The notes: generated by a model not told the origin, from the sequence alone. 33,408 nt of DNA from DASVTR01 sp033855775 (GCA_033855775.1 JAWVFT010000083.1:1-33408), one strand, 5' to 3'; positions 21,302 to 29,525 are shown, counted from the first letter of the stretch. Translations and numbers: made by a program.

Positions 21302-23158
21302 ATGAAGCAAGGAGTCTTAGTTCTTAAACTGCTCGCGCTCGTCATCGCGCTCAGCGCGATCTGGACGAGCGCGAGCGCGCAACACGAGACGCACGACATG
21401 GGAAACATGCCGGGCATGGAGAAGCAACAGCCGCAGTCTAAATCCAAGCCGCAGGCGAAGCCCGCGCCGAAGAAAAAGCAGGCCGCCGCTGCTCCGCCGC
21501 ACAAGCACACGCCGGGGATGGACATGAAAGAGCCTGCGCCCGCCGCCTCGCCGCAAGAAGAGAAGTCGCCGGAGGCCGCGCCCGCGACTTCGCCCGCGCC
21601 ACCTGACGTTGACACAAAGAGCGCAGAGCAGCCTGCGCCTGCAACGACAACAACGACAACGCCCGCGCCGTCCGCTACTCCCGCGCCGTCCATGATGCAG
21701 CCGCCCGCTAACGGCGACATGAAGATGAACGACGGCGAGCAGAAGCCAGCCGCCGGTTCACACGACGCGATGCCGGGAATGAATCATGACACGATGCCGG
21801 GGATGAATCACGATGCGATGCCGGGGATGGACGCGGGCGCGGCGTCGAAGATTCCGTTGACGGACTCGCTCGGCTTGATGGTGATGTCGGACAAAGAGAT
21901 GGCTGTGCGCGTCGGCGGGAGCCGGAACAACACTCTGAACATGAGCCAGATGGGTTCCGGCACGTCCTGGCAGCCGGGGACGACGCCGATGTCCATGTAC
22001 TTCAAGTATGCGGGCGGGTGGCTGCTCTTCCTGCACGGCGAGGCGAAGATTGGCTTGAACGCGCAAGGCGGGCCGCGCGGCGTCACGAAGTTTGAATCGC
22101 AGAATTGGATTATGCCGATGGCCTTCCGTCGCGTCGGCAACGGCACACTGCAACTGCGCGGGATGTTCAGCTTTGAGCCGTTCACGTTTTCGCCGGGCGG
22201 CTCGCCGCAGCTTTTCCAGACGGGCGAGAGTTACAAAGGGCGACCGCTCGTTGACAGGCAGCACCCGCACGACCTTTTCATGGAGTTGTCGGCGACCTAC
22301 ACGATGCCGCTCGGAGAGCGTTCGACGTGGTTCGCTTACATAGGTTTTCCCGGCGAGCCTGCGTTGGGGCCGACGGCCTTCATGCATCGCAACTCGGCCT
22401 CTGAAAATCCGAGCGCGCCGCTCTCGCATCACTTGCAGGATTCGACGCACATCGCTTTCGGCGTCTTCACGACCGGCTTCACCTATCGCTGGCTCAAGCT
22501 CGAAGGCTCAGTTTTCAACGGGCGCGAGCCTGATGAAAATCGTTACGACTTAGAGTTCAACCCTTGGAGTTCGCGCGCCGCGCGTCTTTCGTTTGCGCCG
22601 AACGGCAACTGGTCGATGCAGGTCAGCTACGGTTTCCTGCGCAACCCCGAAGCCCTTGAGCCGGGCGACATACGGCGCGCGACCGCTTCCGTCAGCTATA
22701 ATAAAAACTTCGCGCGCGGCAACTGGTCTTCGAGCTTAATCTGGGGCCGCAATCAAGGGACGCACGACGGCGAGCCTTTCCACGTCAACAGCTACACGGC
22801 TGAGTCAACGCTCAATTTCATGGACAAGAATTACGTCTACACGCGGCTCGAACTCGTTGACAAGAACGAATTGCTCAACGGCGCAGAGCGCGCACGGCTC
22901 GGCTTCAACGCGCCTCATCCGTCGTTTCGCATCGGCGGCTACACCTTCGGCGCGGCGCGCGAAGTCTGGAACACGGACAAGCTCTCCATCGCGCTCGGCA
23001 GCGATGTCACTTTCTATTCCAAGCCGCCCGCGCTCGACGAGCTTTACGGCGACAACCCCGTCTCGTACAAATTTTTCATACGGCTGCGTCCAAGCAGGAT
23101 GAAGATGGACGGGCATGCAGGGACGCATACGATGACGAAAGAAACATCGCGGCCCTGA
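21302..23158 (+). CDS. Exported Met/His-rich protein with beta-barrel-like C-terminal region
   Basis: The protein has 618 residues from ATG 21302, preceded by AGAGGG; an in-frame GTG at 21278 is less likely. A signal peptide ends near SASAQ. The next 155 residues are low-complexity Pro/Ala/Lys with Met- and His-rich islands: HETHDMGNMPGM, HKHTPGMDM, and three tandem HDxMPGM(N/D) units. Such islands resemble the copper-binding repeats of PcoA/CopA and CopB proteins. From about residue 185 the sequence alternates hydrophobic and polar residues with many Tyr, Phe and Trp, as in outer-membrane beta-barrels, and includes DRQHPHDLFMELSATY. The C-terminal end carries HAGTHTM. No family is assigned with confidence. 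The likely location is the outer membrane. With its neighbours it suggests handling of copper or a similar metal. Confidence 0.75.
   Translation: MKQGVLVLKLLALVIALSAIWTSASAQHETHDMGNMPGMEKQQPQSKSKPQAKPAPKKKQAAAAPPHKHTPGMDMKEPAPAASPQEEKSPEAAPATSPAPPDVDTKSAEQPAPATTTTTTPAPSATPAPSMMQPPANGDMKMNDGEQKPAAGSHDAMPGMNHDTMPGMNHDAMPGMDAGAASKIPLTDSLGLMVMSDKEMAVRVGGSRNNTLNMSQMGSGTSWQPGTTPMSMYFKYAGGWLLFLHGEAKIGLNAQGGPRGVTKFESQNWIMPMAFRRVGNGTLQLRGMFSFEPFTFSPGGSPQLFQTGESYKGRPLVDRQHPHDLFMELSATYTMPLGERSTWFAYIGFPGEPALGPTAFMHRNSASENPSAPLSHHLQDSTHIAFGVFTTGFTYRWLKLEGSVFNGREPDENRYDLEFNPWSSRAARLSFAPNGNWSMQVSYGFLRNPEALEPGDIRRATASVSYNKNFARGNWSSSLIWGRNQGTHDGEPFHVNSYTAESTLNFMDKNYVYTRLELVDKNELLNGAERARLGFNAPHPSFRIGGYTFGAAREVWNTDKLSIALGSDVTFYSKPPALDELYGDNPVSYKFFIRLRPSRMKMDGHAGTHTMTKETSRP
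21761..21832 (+). repeat. Three tandem 24-base units coding HDxMPGM(N/D)
   Basis: Three consecutive 24-base units encode HDAMPGMN, HDTMPGMN and HDAMPGMD. They differ by a few synonymous or near-synonymous changes, so the array is a recent or selected duplication within the metal-binding-like segment. Confidence 0.85.
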
Positions 23159-23239
23159 GCGATGTTTTAAACGGCAGCCAGAGACAACGCGCGGGCGCGA
23201 GTCAAGCATCGTTGTTGCTTAAGAGGAGACGAACATTTC

Positions 23240-23755
23240 ATGAAGAGAAACGTGTTGATAGCCATTCCGGCTTTGCTTGCGATTGTGATTGGCGTGGTCG
23301 TGGCGATGAAGAGTGGTGAGCAGGGAAGTCGTCCGTCGCAGTCTCAGACGGCGGCGAGGCCGACGGTCACAACGCCGACGCCGCCCGCTTCGTCGCGCAT
23401 GTCGCATCCGCAGCCGGCTTCGACCGGGCGCGTCCCGGCGCACTTCGAGACGCCGCCCGCGGCTTCGAGCCTCGGCCCGACGCTTGCGCCGGAGCAGTTC
23501 ACAGGCCCGACGCGCGAGGCTTACAAGGCCGTCAGGGAGATACCGCAGACGATTGCTCAACTGCCCTGCTACTGCCACTGCGACGAAGGCTTCGGCCACA
23601 AGAGCCTGCACAGTTGCTTTGAAGACGACCACGGAGCGCACTGCGCCGTCTGCGTCAATGAAGCCCTGCTCGCCTACCAGATGGAGAAGCAACTGAAACT
23701 CACGCCCGCGCAGATACGCGAGCGCATCATCGCGCAGTATTCGGCGCAGCAATAA
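23240..23755 (+). CDS. Exported PCYCHC-motif (PCYCGC-like) putative metal-binding protein
   Basis: The protein has 171 residues. GAGGAG lies 11 bases before the ATG. The N-terminus is a membrane anchor or signal (about 4-23) followed by a Pro/Thr/Ser-rich linker. The C-terminal domain (about 88-168) holds a dense cysteine/histidine cluster: C110, C112, C114 in LPCYCHCDEGFGHKS, then C126, H131, H134, C135 and C138 in HGAHCAVCVNEAL. This matches the PCYCGC-motif family known from other bacteria, with His in place of the usual Gly of the motif. The family is regarded as metal binding but its exact role is not established. It closes the 20621-23755 group, 81 bases after the Met/His-rich protein gene, and converges on the NHL gene with only eight bases between stop codons. 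Confidence 0.8.
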   Translation: MKRNVLIAIPALLAIVIGVVVAMKSGEQGSRPSQSQTAARPTVTTPTPPASSRMSHPQPASTGRVPAHFETPPAASSLGPTLAPEQFTGPTREAYKAVREIPQTIAQLPCYCHCDEGFGHKSLHSCFEDDHGAHCAVCVNEALLAYQMEKQLKLTPAQIRERIIAQYSAQQ

Positions 23756-23763
23756 TTGCGCGG

Positions 23764-25134
23764 TCAGTTTTTGTTGACGGACAACTTGTAGACGCTTGTG
23801 CGCGCGGCGACGAAGAGTTCGTTTTTGTCGTTGAAGACGAGGCCGAAGGGGACGCTCTGCGCGAGCTTGATGGTGTCGAGGTAGCGGCCATTCTCGTCGA
23901 AGACCTGTATGCCGCTGCTGTCGCCGACGTAGACGCGGCCCTGCCCGTCAACGGCTATCGAAAAGAGCGCGCTGAACTGTCCGGGCTGGTTGCCCTTGCC
24001 GCCGAAGCGCGTGATGTACTTGCCGTTGGGGCCGAACTTGAAGACGGCGTTGTTGAAGCGGCCCGCCGCGTAGATGTTGCCGGGGCCGTCGGCGGCGACC
24101 CGCGCGCTCAATTCCGAATCGCCGCTCTGCTCGCTGATAGCCGCCTTGATAGTCCGCACGACCTGGCCCTGACGGTCAAGGCGCACGATGTCTTCGCCAT
24201 GCGCGACGGCGACCAGCCCGCCGTCCAAAAGGAGCGTCACGTCGTTTGCGAAACCGCCGCCCGGCAACTTCGGCAGCTTGCCGAGCAGCTTGCCCGTCGC
24301 GCCTTCATAGCGAGAGATGTCGCCGCCCTGCACGACGTAGACCGTGCCGTTGCGCTCCGCCGCGAGTTGCAACAAAGGCATCTTGCGGTCAACCATCCAC
24401 TGCGACAGAAACTTTCCTTCGGCGTCGAAGACCTGCACGCGCCCGCCCGTGTATTCGCCGACGTAGATGTGGCCCTCGCCGTCAACCGCGAGGCTGCGCG
24501 CATCCTTGAACTGCCCCGCGCCCAAGCCTTCGCTCCCAAACTCAAGGCTGACATCGGCCATGCCGGACGAGGATGTCGCCTTATTACCCTTGCCCTTCGA
24601 CGCGCCCGTGGGTTGCGAATGCTTGAGCGTGGAGTTGAGCGAGTTAGAGATAAAGTTGCCGACGATGTACAGCACGGTGGCGGTCACGGCGATGACGATA
24701 AAGCCGACCCAGAAGAGCGTGTGGCCTTTGCGCGGGCGAGCAAGCGACGCCGCCTGCGACGCGGGCCATGCGGGAATCTGTTGCGGGTTCAGCATCACGT
24801 TGCCGCCCGCTCCGAACGCTTGTGGAACCGACACAGCGCGCCCCGCGGCCAGATTCTCGACAGCATCTTTCGCGTCCTTGAGTCCGGCGCCGAATGTCTC
24901 GCGGTAAAGTTTGATGGCGGCAATCTTGTTGCCGCTGCGAATCAACTGTCCAATCTCCGCGAGCTTCATCAGTTGCGCGGGCAACGGCAGCGAGGCCGCA
25001 TTGAAGACTGGCGCGGCGCGCAGTTCTTCGGGGACGATGACGTGGTTTGTGCAGTAGTGGCAGCGGACGGTGATGTCGCCGCCGTCGTATTCCAGCGGCC
25101 CACCACACGAAGGACATTTGAAAGGCTGAGTCAT
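23764..25134 (-). CDS. Zinc-ribbon, L7/L12-like, single-span membrane protein with NHL propeller
   Basis: The protein has 456 residues. In order: a zinc ribbon at residues 7-28 (CPSCGGPLEY and CHYC, C7, C10, C25, C28); a segment at about 58-97 (GNKIAAIKLYRETFGAGLKDAKDAVENL) that closely resembles the helix-loop-helix of the ribosomal L7/L12 C-terminal domain; a Pro/Ala linker; a TM helix (about 139-161); and NHL-type propeller repeats from about 200 (GQFKDARSLAVDGEGHIYVG, PGQFSALFSIAVDGQGRVYVGD). The propeller should be outside the membrane and the zinc ribbon and L7/L12-like part inside. NHL domains bind proteins, glycans or RNA; here the partner is unknown. The start is ATG 25134 with an AAAGAGA sequence before it. 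It converges on the PCYCHC gene and may end by run-on into it. Confidence 0.85.
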   Translation of the reverse strand: MTQPFKCPSCGGPLEYDGGDITVRCHYCTNHVIVPEELRAAPVFNAASLPLPAQLMKLAEIGQLIRSGNKIAAIKLYRETFGAGLKDAKDAVENLAAGRAVSVPQAFGAGGNVMLNPQQIPAWPASQAASLARPRKGHTLFWVGFIVIAVTATVLYIVGNFISNSLNSTLKHSQPTGASKGKGNKATSSSGMADVSLEFGSEGLGAGQFKDARSLAVDGEGHIYVGEYTGGRVQVFDAEGKFLSQWMVDRKMPLLQLAAERNGTVYVVQGGDISRYEGATGKLLGKLPKLPGGGFANDVTLLLDGGLVAVAHGEDIVRLDRQGQVVRTIKAAISEQSGDSELSARVAADGPGNIYAAGRFNNAVFKFGPNGKYITRFGGKGNQPGQFSALFSIAVDGQGRVYVGDSSGIQVFDENGRYLDTIKLAQSVPFGLVFNDKNELFVAARTSVYKLSVNKN

Positions 25135-25474
25135 CGTTCTCTTTTCTCAAACTCGGTTAATGTCTATACTCCCTTGCTCGCCGCGCGGCTAGAGTAACAT
25201 GCGCCGCGCTGGCCCTGGCAATCGGCAATCTTAAGGACGCGGCGATATTTAATTTTGCTGTCCACCAGCAACGCAAACGACGCGAGCCTTAACCGCCGCT
25301 CAGCAAAGCCTTCATCAAGGGCCGTCAAGCCTTGCGGCCTTTGATGAGCTTCATGACGTAAGGCGCGCGGGCCGCGTCGTCAATCGTCGCCGGCGCATGA
25401 CTCGAAGGCTTAAAGTTGAAAATGATTCCGGCGGGCGCAGAGTTTTATTGAAGCCCGACCATGAGGCGGAAACG
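25135..25474. other. Divergent spacer with one hairpin, no gene recognised
   Basis: This 340-base region separates the leftward NHL gene from the rightward unknown gene, so both promoters should be here. A leftward TATAGA-like -10 may lie near 25170, but its -35 is poor. A stem-loop pairs CATCAAGGGCC (25313-25323) with GGCCTTTGATG (25336-25346), with one G-U. Its position about 130 bases before ATG 25475 would allow a leader structure. No small protein is supported. Confidence 0.45.
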
Positions 25475-26173
25475 ATGAGAAATTTGCTGTTGAGATTGCT
25501 GCTCCCCTTGTTGCTGCTGGCGACTGCTTCGCAGGCTCTCGCGCAGGAAGACGCGACGAAGACGTTTAAGATGCCGTGCGAGCGTGTGCTGCGGCTCGGC
25601 TTGAACAAGTTCATGAAAGTCTGGGACGAGCAGACGCACGATTCCTCGACCTACGGGATGAAGCAGGCGTTCGGCTATTACGCAGAGTGCAAGCGCGCCG
25701 ACAATGACGCGCACGCGCGCTCGCTGACGCCGGAGCGACGCAGGCAGGCGGACGCCGCGCGCGAGGCTTTGTCGAAACTGGGCAACGCGGCTTGGGAGAT
25801 GCAGTATGTCGCGGCGGGCGGCGGAACGATGTGGGCGCTGGCGAGCGTCGGAGCTTACGCCACGCGCGAAGAATACATGGCGACTGTCATCAAGGCTCTC
25901 GCGCAGCCGGAGAAGCCGCAGCCGTTGCTGCGACGGCGCGCAGGCGCAAGCGTCCGGCGGGCGCAAGTTTTGTTGGCCCGCTGGTCACGCACGCCGAAGC
26001 TTGAGTTTGCCGCCAAGGACGAGCTTGCCAGCCAGCGCAGGATGTATCAAGACTTCGTGCGAGACGCGCGGGCCGCCTTCGCGCAACTGCAAACTCTCGT
26101 CGCCGCCTTGCCGGACGCCGCCGCCGAGCGCGTGGCAAAGCAGATGATAGACGAGTTGGACATCGGCGAATAA
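25475..26173 (+). CDS. Exported protein of unknown function
   Basis: The protein has 232 residues. ATG 25475 was chosen because GAGGCGGA precedes it by five bases and a clear signal peptide follows (MRNLLLRLLLPLLLLATASQ, cut near ALAQ). An upstream in-frame ATG at 25397 would hide the signal behind 26 polar residues. The mature protein is helical and charged, with C35 and C72, a middle stretch KLGNAAWEMQYVAAGGGTMWAL (about 106-127) and a C-terminal region rich in Arg and Ala. No family is recognised. It may be a periplasmic helical protein; the two cysteines could form a disulfide. A classical terminator follows at 26232. Confidence 0.75.
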   Translation: MRNLLLRLLLPLLLLATASQALAQEDATKTFKMPCERVLRLGLNKFMKVWDEQTHDSSTYGMKQAFGYYAECKRADNDAHARSLTPERRRQADAAREALSKLGNAAWEMQYVAAGGGTMWALASVGAYATREEYMATVIKALAQPEKPQPLLRRRAGASVRRAQVLLARWSRTPKLEFAAKDELASQRRMYQDFVRDARAAFAQLQTLVAALPDAAAERVAKQMIDELDIGE

Positions 26174-26231
26174 ATTCAACCCGCTGTCATAAGTTGGCCT
26201 CCGGGTTTTTCCGCCAGATGCATGAAGACAG

Positions 26232-26264
26232 ACCGGCGCAGGTTTCCAAGCCTCGCCGGTTTTT
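26232..26264 (+). terminator. Intrinsic terminator after the 25475-26173 gene
   Basis: ACCGGCG (26232-26238) plus AGG pairs with CCT plus CGCCGGT (to 26260), with one bulged C and an eight-base loop, followed at once by TTTTT. Confidence 0.8.
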
Positions 26265-26271
26265 CTATACT
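26243..26271 (+). promoter_or_regulatory. Candidate promoter overlapping the terminator, for the SDR gene
   Basis: TTTCCA (26243-26248) and TATACT (26266-26271) are 17 bases apart. The -35 lies in the terminator loop and the -10 directly after its T tract, leaving about 45 bases to ATG 26323. Confidence 0.4.
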
Positions 26272-26322
26272 AACCAGAAAGAGCGGCTGAGATTGTTTGA
26301 GCTTGAAGTGAGGTGACGAGAG

Positions 26323-27090
26323 ATGACGAGACTGGACGGAAAGTTTGTGTTGATAACGGGAGCGTCAAAGGGATTGGGTCGCCAGTTGGCGATTGACTAC
26401 GCGCGCGAAGGAGCGGCGGGCATCGCCATCGTCGCGCGGGACGCGGCGGCCCTCGCGGACGTGCGCGAGCGTGCGCTTGCAGTCGCGCCGACGACGCGCG
26501 TGCTTGTCGTCAGCGCAGACCTCGCGCGGCAGGAAGAGATAGAGCGCGCCATCGCTACGACCTTGACAGAGTTTGGCGGGCGGCTCGACGTGCTCGTCAA
26601 CAACGCTTCACTGATTGGCCCGACGCCGCTGCCGTACTTGCTCGATTACCCGCTCGAAGATTTCCAGAGCGTGCTCAACGTCAATCTGCTCGCGCCGTTT
26701 CTGCTGATTAAGAAAGCCCTGCCCGCGATGGTCGAGAGCGGCGGCTCTATCATCAACGTCACGTCGGACGCGGGGCAGACGGGCTATCCCGGTTGGGGCG
26801 CGTACGGCATCTCCAAGTTCGGCCTCGAAGGCATGTCGCAGACGTGGGCCGCCGAACTTGAAGGAAGCCTCGTTCGCATCAACTGGGTTGACCCCGGCGA
26901 GATGAACACGGCCATGCACCGCGCCGCCGAACCAGAAGAAGACCCGAATCAATGGGCCAGCCCCGAAGACGTGACCGAAGTCTTCATCTATCTCGCCTCG
27001 GATGAATCAAGCAATGTCAACGGCCAACGCTTTCAGGCTCAGGAAGAGAACTGGGGACGCGCGGCGGAAACGCAGAGCGCGGAAGCTTGA
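26323..27090 (+). CDS. Short-chain dehydrogenase/reductase (SDR family)
   Basis: The protein has 255 residues. It is an NAD(P)(H)-dependent oxidoreductase of the classical SDR type, cytoplasmic. The cofactor motif TGASKGLG is at 12-19, the NNAS structural motif at 93-96, Asn120 in NVNLLAP, and the catalytic Ser148, Tyr161 and Lys165 (NVTSDA, YGISK) are all present. GAGGTGA lies about eight bases before the ATG. The tail (about 210-245) has a short charged segment, PEEDPNQWASPEDVTEVFIY, common in SDRs near the substrate loop. The substrate cannot be told from sequence; the gene may have its own promoter just downstream of a terminator and no pathway neighbours are evident. Confidence 0.93.
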   Translation: MTRLDGKFVLITGASKGLGRQLAIDYAREGAAGIAIVARDAAALADVRERALAVAPTTRVLVVSADLARQEEIERAIATTLTEFGGRLDVLVNNASLIGPTPLPYLLDYPLEDFQSVLNVNLLAPFLLIKKALPAMVESGGSIINVTSDAGQTGYPGWGAYGISKFGLEGMSQTWAAELEGSLVRINWVDPGEMNTAMHRAAEPEEDPNQWASPEDVTEVFIYLASDESSNVNGQRFQAQEENWGRAAETQSAEA

Positions 27091-27277
27091 CGAGCAGCGT
27101 CAGCGTGAATGAACAGCAGCCGGAAGCGACGCGGCATTGTCGAGAACCCGCGCCGTCTTAGAAGTCGCCGTGATTGGCTACTGCCTGTCCGCCGATGACC
27201 GCGCGCGATGGAGACGAGCGACACTGTGACACTTTGTTAATTTCATAAGCGTTCGGGCGCCTTTGGCAGAGCGAGTC

Positions 27278-28327
27278 ATGCAATCACCCTTTACCTTCAA
27301 CTTGCCGCCTGAGCTATCGGCCAAAGAGCCGCCGGAGCGGCGCGGGCTGGCGCGCGACCAAGTGCGCTTGATGATTATTGAACGCGCGAGCGGAAGCGTC
27401 GAACACACGCGCTTCGACCGTCTCGGTGAATACCTGCGCGCGGGCGACCTCTTAGTCTTCAACACGAGCCGCACGCTGCCCGCCGCGCTCGACGGATGCG
27501 CCGCGCCCGTCGGGCCGTGCATAGAGATTAGATTGGCCGAGCATCTACCGGACGATTCATGGCTCGCGTTGTTGCTGTGCCAGCGCGGCGACCCTTTCTC
27601 GTGCGGGCTGCGCGCAGGGATGCAGATTAACTTCGGCGAAGGCTTGACCGCCGCGATTGAAGAACGCGACGAGCGCATCGCGCGGCTCTGGCGAATGCGC
27701 TTCTCAAAGTCAGGCTCAGAGTTGATGGACTTGCTCTACAGGCTTGGCCGTCCGATTCGTTACGAGTATGTCTCCGCGCCCTGGAATCTGGATTACTACC
27801 AGACCGTCTACGCGCGCGAGCCGGGTTCCGCCGAGATGCCTTCAGCCGGAAGAGCCTTCACCTGGCGGCTGCTCTTCGACCTTCAACGGCGCGGCATCGA
27901 GACGGCCTACGTCGTCCTTCATACTGGACTCTCTTCCTACATGGACGACGAGTTGGACGCGCAGCATCCGGCGTCGGAAGAAGAGTATTTCATCAGCGAC
28001 AACGCCGCCGCGAAGATTAATCGTAAGCGCGAGCAGGGCGGGCGCGTCGTGGCGGTCGGCACGACCGTCGTGCGCGCCCTGGAAGCGGTCGCGGGCGAGA
28101 CGGGGCGCGTTGAGCCGGGACACGGCTACACGCGCCTGCACGTCACGGCTCAACATCAACTCAAGGCCGTTGACGGGCTGCTGACCGGACTGCACGAGCC
28201 GGAGGCCAGCCATCTTGATTTGCTGACGGCATTTCTCCCGGCGGAGCAGATTCGCGTGGCTTATTTGGAAGCGGTGCGGCTCGGCTATCTCTGGCACGAG
28301 TTCGGCGATTTGAACTTGATAATTTAA
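27278..28327 (+). CDS. QueA-family S-adenosylmethionine:tRNA ribosyltransferase-isomerase-like protein (divergent)
   Basis: The protein has 349 residues from ATG 27278; a TTG at 27263 is also in frame but has no clear ribosome-binding site. QueA transfers the ribosyl part of S-adenosylmethionine to preQ1-modified tRNA, forming epoxyqueuosine. Matching regions are FNLPPELSAKEPPERRGLAR, GDLLVFNTSRTLPA, YYQTVYAREPGSAEMPSAGR, LHTGLSS, GGRVVAVGTTVVRALE, DGLLTGLHEP and FGDLNLII. The central segments differ from typical QueA: the usual TAGLHFT reads SAGRAFT, and HVGLGTFRPV is replaced by LHTGLSSYMDDE. This form occurs as a separate QueA-like subfamily in other bacteria, so canonical queuosine activity is uncertain, and no queuosine gene is adjacent. 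It is named by family only. Confidence 0.8.
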   Translation: MQSPFTFNLPPELSAKEPPERRGLARDQVRLMIIERASGSVEHTRFDRLGEYLRAGDLLVFNTSRTLPAALDGCAAPVGPCIEIRLAEHLPDDSWLALLLCQRGDPFSCGLRAGMQINFGEGLTAAIEERDERIARLWRMRFSKSGSELMDLLYRLGRPIRYEYVSAPWNLDYYQTVYAREPGSAEMPSAGRAFTWRLLFDLQRRGIETAYVVLHTGLSSYMDDELDAQHPASEEEYFISDNAAAKINRKREQGGRVVAVGTTVVRALEAVAGETGRVEPGHGYTRLHVTAQHQLKAVDGLLTGLHEPEASHLDLLTAFLPAEQIRVAYLEAVRLGYLWHEFGDLNLII

Positions 28328-28360
28328 GAGCGAGCCTTACTGAATTACGAGAACTAACCT

Positions 28361-29242
28361 TTACTGCACGACGCTGACATCACGCTCGCTGATGATTCTC
28401 CACTTGCCGTTGATGCGCTGCCAGCGCAACTCTTGAACGACTTCACCGCTGCGGTCTTCGCCGCCTCCGGCGATAGCATAACGCTTACGAAAAAGCATCT
28501 TCGCCGTTTGCCCGTCCGGCTCAAGCTGAATGCTCGGTGCTTCGGCCTGAATGTTGATGGAGTGCGCCCGCTCGAACACGCGCGCACGGTCGGCCCCGAC
28601 TTCCGCCACCGAGACGTTGCGCCGCCTGTAAAAGGCATTTATCGTCGGGCGATAAAAGCTCAACTGCTTGCCCAGATTGCGCGCGTTGGTCGCCGCCACC
28701 CACTCGTTAAGGGCTGCGCGCAACTCTCTCTGCGTCTCCTGCGCTGACGACGCCCGCCCGCTTTCATCCTCGCCACGTTGCGCCCGCTCGTCGCTCAAAG
28801 GTTTTTCCACTCCAAGCGCGGGCGTCGCTTTCGTCGTATCCGCCGTCGCATCCGAAAATGACGCTTGCTCGGTTGTCGCTCTTTCTGGATTTTGGCTTGT
28901 CTCCGAAAGAGGCGGCGCGGGGACGGCTGCGTCGTTCGTCGCTTCGCCAGCGTTTGTCGTCGCTGAAACTTCCTGCGCGGCTGGCTGCTGCGCGTCTCTT
29001 CTAAAGTATCCGGTCGAGAGGATGCCGCCGATGACGCCGCCGGTCAATCCGGCCAGCACGGCCAGCGTGATTAACAGCAGCGGCCATGTGCGGCGGGCGC
29101 GGATTTCCGCGAGCGGCACGGCGGGACGCGCCTGCCTGATGGCCGCCGCATCAAAATGAGGCGCGGCCATTGTCCGCTCGGCGTCAATCGGATTCGTCCT
29201 CGTCGAGTGATTTACTGAGGTTGTCGGCTCTTTCTCTTGCAT
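28361..29242 (-). CDS. Single-span membrane protein with C-terminal NTF2-like domain
   Basis: The protein has 293 residues. ATG 29242 is preceded on this strand by GAGGGG six bases upstream. About 50 polar N-terminal residues are followed by a TM helix (about 53-77, TWPLLLITLAVLAGLTGGVI) and a Ser/Thr/Ala/Glu-rich linker to about residue 168. The C-terminal domain (about 170-293) has ALNEWVAATNARNLGKQLSFY, an FYRRRNVS segment and the closing ELRWQRINGKWRIISERDV. This pattern fits the NTF2-like/SnoaL-DUF4440 superfamily. The domain would sit outside the cytoplasm. NTF2-like folds bind small ligands or proteins and need not be enzymes. It converges on the QueA-like gene with 33 bases between stop codons. 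Confidence 0.8.
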   Translation of the reverse strand: MQEKEPTTSVNHSTRTNPIDAERTMAAPHFDAAAIRQARPAVPLAEIRARRTWPLLLITLAVLAGLTGGVIGGILSTGYFRRDAQQPAAQEVSATTNAGEATNDAAVPAPPLSETSQNPERATTEQASFSDATADTTKATPALGVEKPLSDERAQRGEDESGRASSAQETQRELRAALNEWVAATNARNLGKQLSFYRPTINAFYRRRNVSVAEVGADRARVFERAHSINIQAEAPSIQLEPDGQTAKMLFRKRYAIAGGGEDRSGEVVQELRWQRINGKWRIISERDVSVVQ

Positions 29243-29348
29243 CCATTTCCCCTCGCTGATTGCAAATGAGACACGAAACAGGAGAGAACCATAAGTTAAG
29301 CAAAAGGCTAGCCACAGAGATGGACAAAGCTGAACGCCGCCACGCTGA

Positions 29349-29458
29349 ACGAGCGATGAAAGGCTGGCAACGAGCGATGACAGACTGGCAACTATTGATG
29401 AAAGCTTTGCTCTCGAAGGATGAAATCTTTGCTCTCGATAGCTTGCCCTTCATCGCTC
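29349..29458. repeat. Cluster of direct and inverted repeats
   Basis: Two adjacent 21-base units starting ACGAGCGATGA lie at 29349-29369 and 29370-29390. Two 20-base units ending TTTGCTCTCGA lie at 29397-29416 and 29419-29438 with one mismatch. GCCCTTCATCGCTC (29445-29458) is the inverse of the first unit's GAGCGATGAAAGGC (29351-29364), 13 of 14 matching. The whole could fold as one branched hairpin. Confidence 0.7.
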
Positions 29459-29525
29459 ATCGTCCTGATTTATGTGGCCGAAAATGTGTGGGCGAATCGG
29501 TGTCTCAAATGCGCGGCTTGCGCGC

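Noticed and set aside
21761..21832. Tandem units as a CRISPR array
   Set aside because: Units are contiguous 24-mers in a coding frame, with no spacers.
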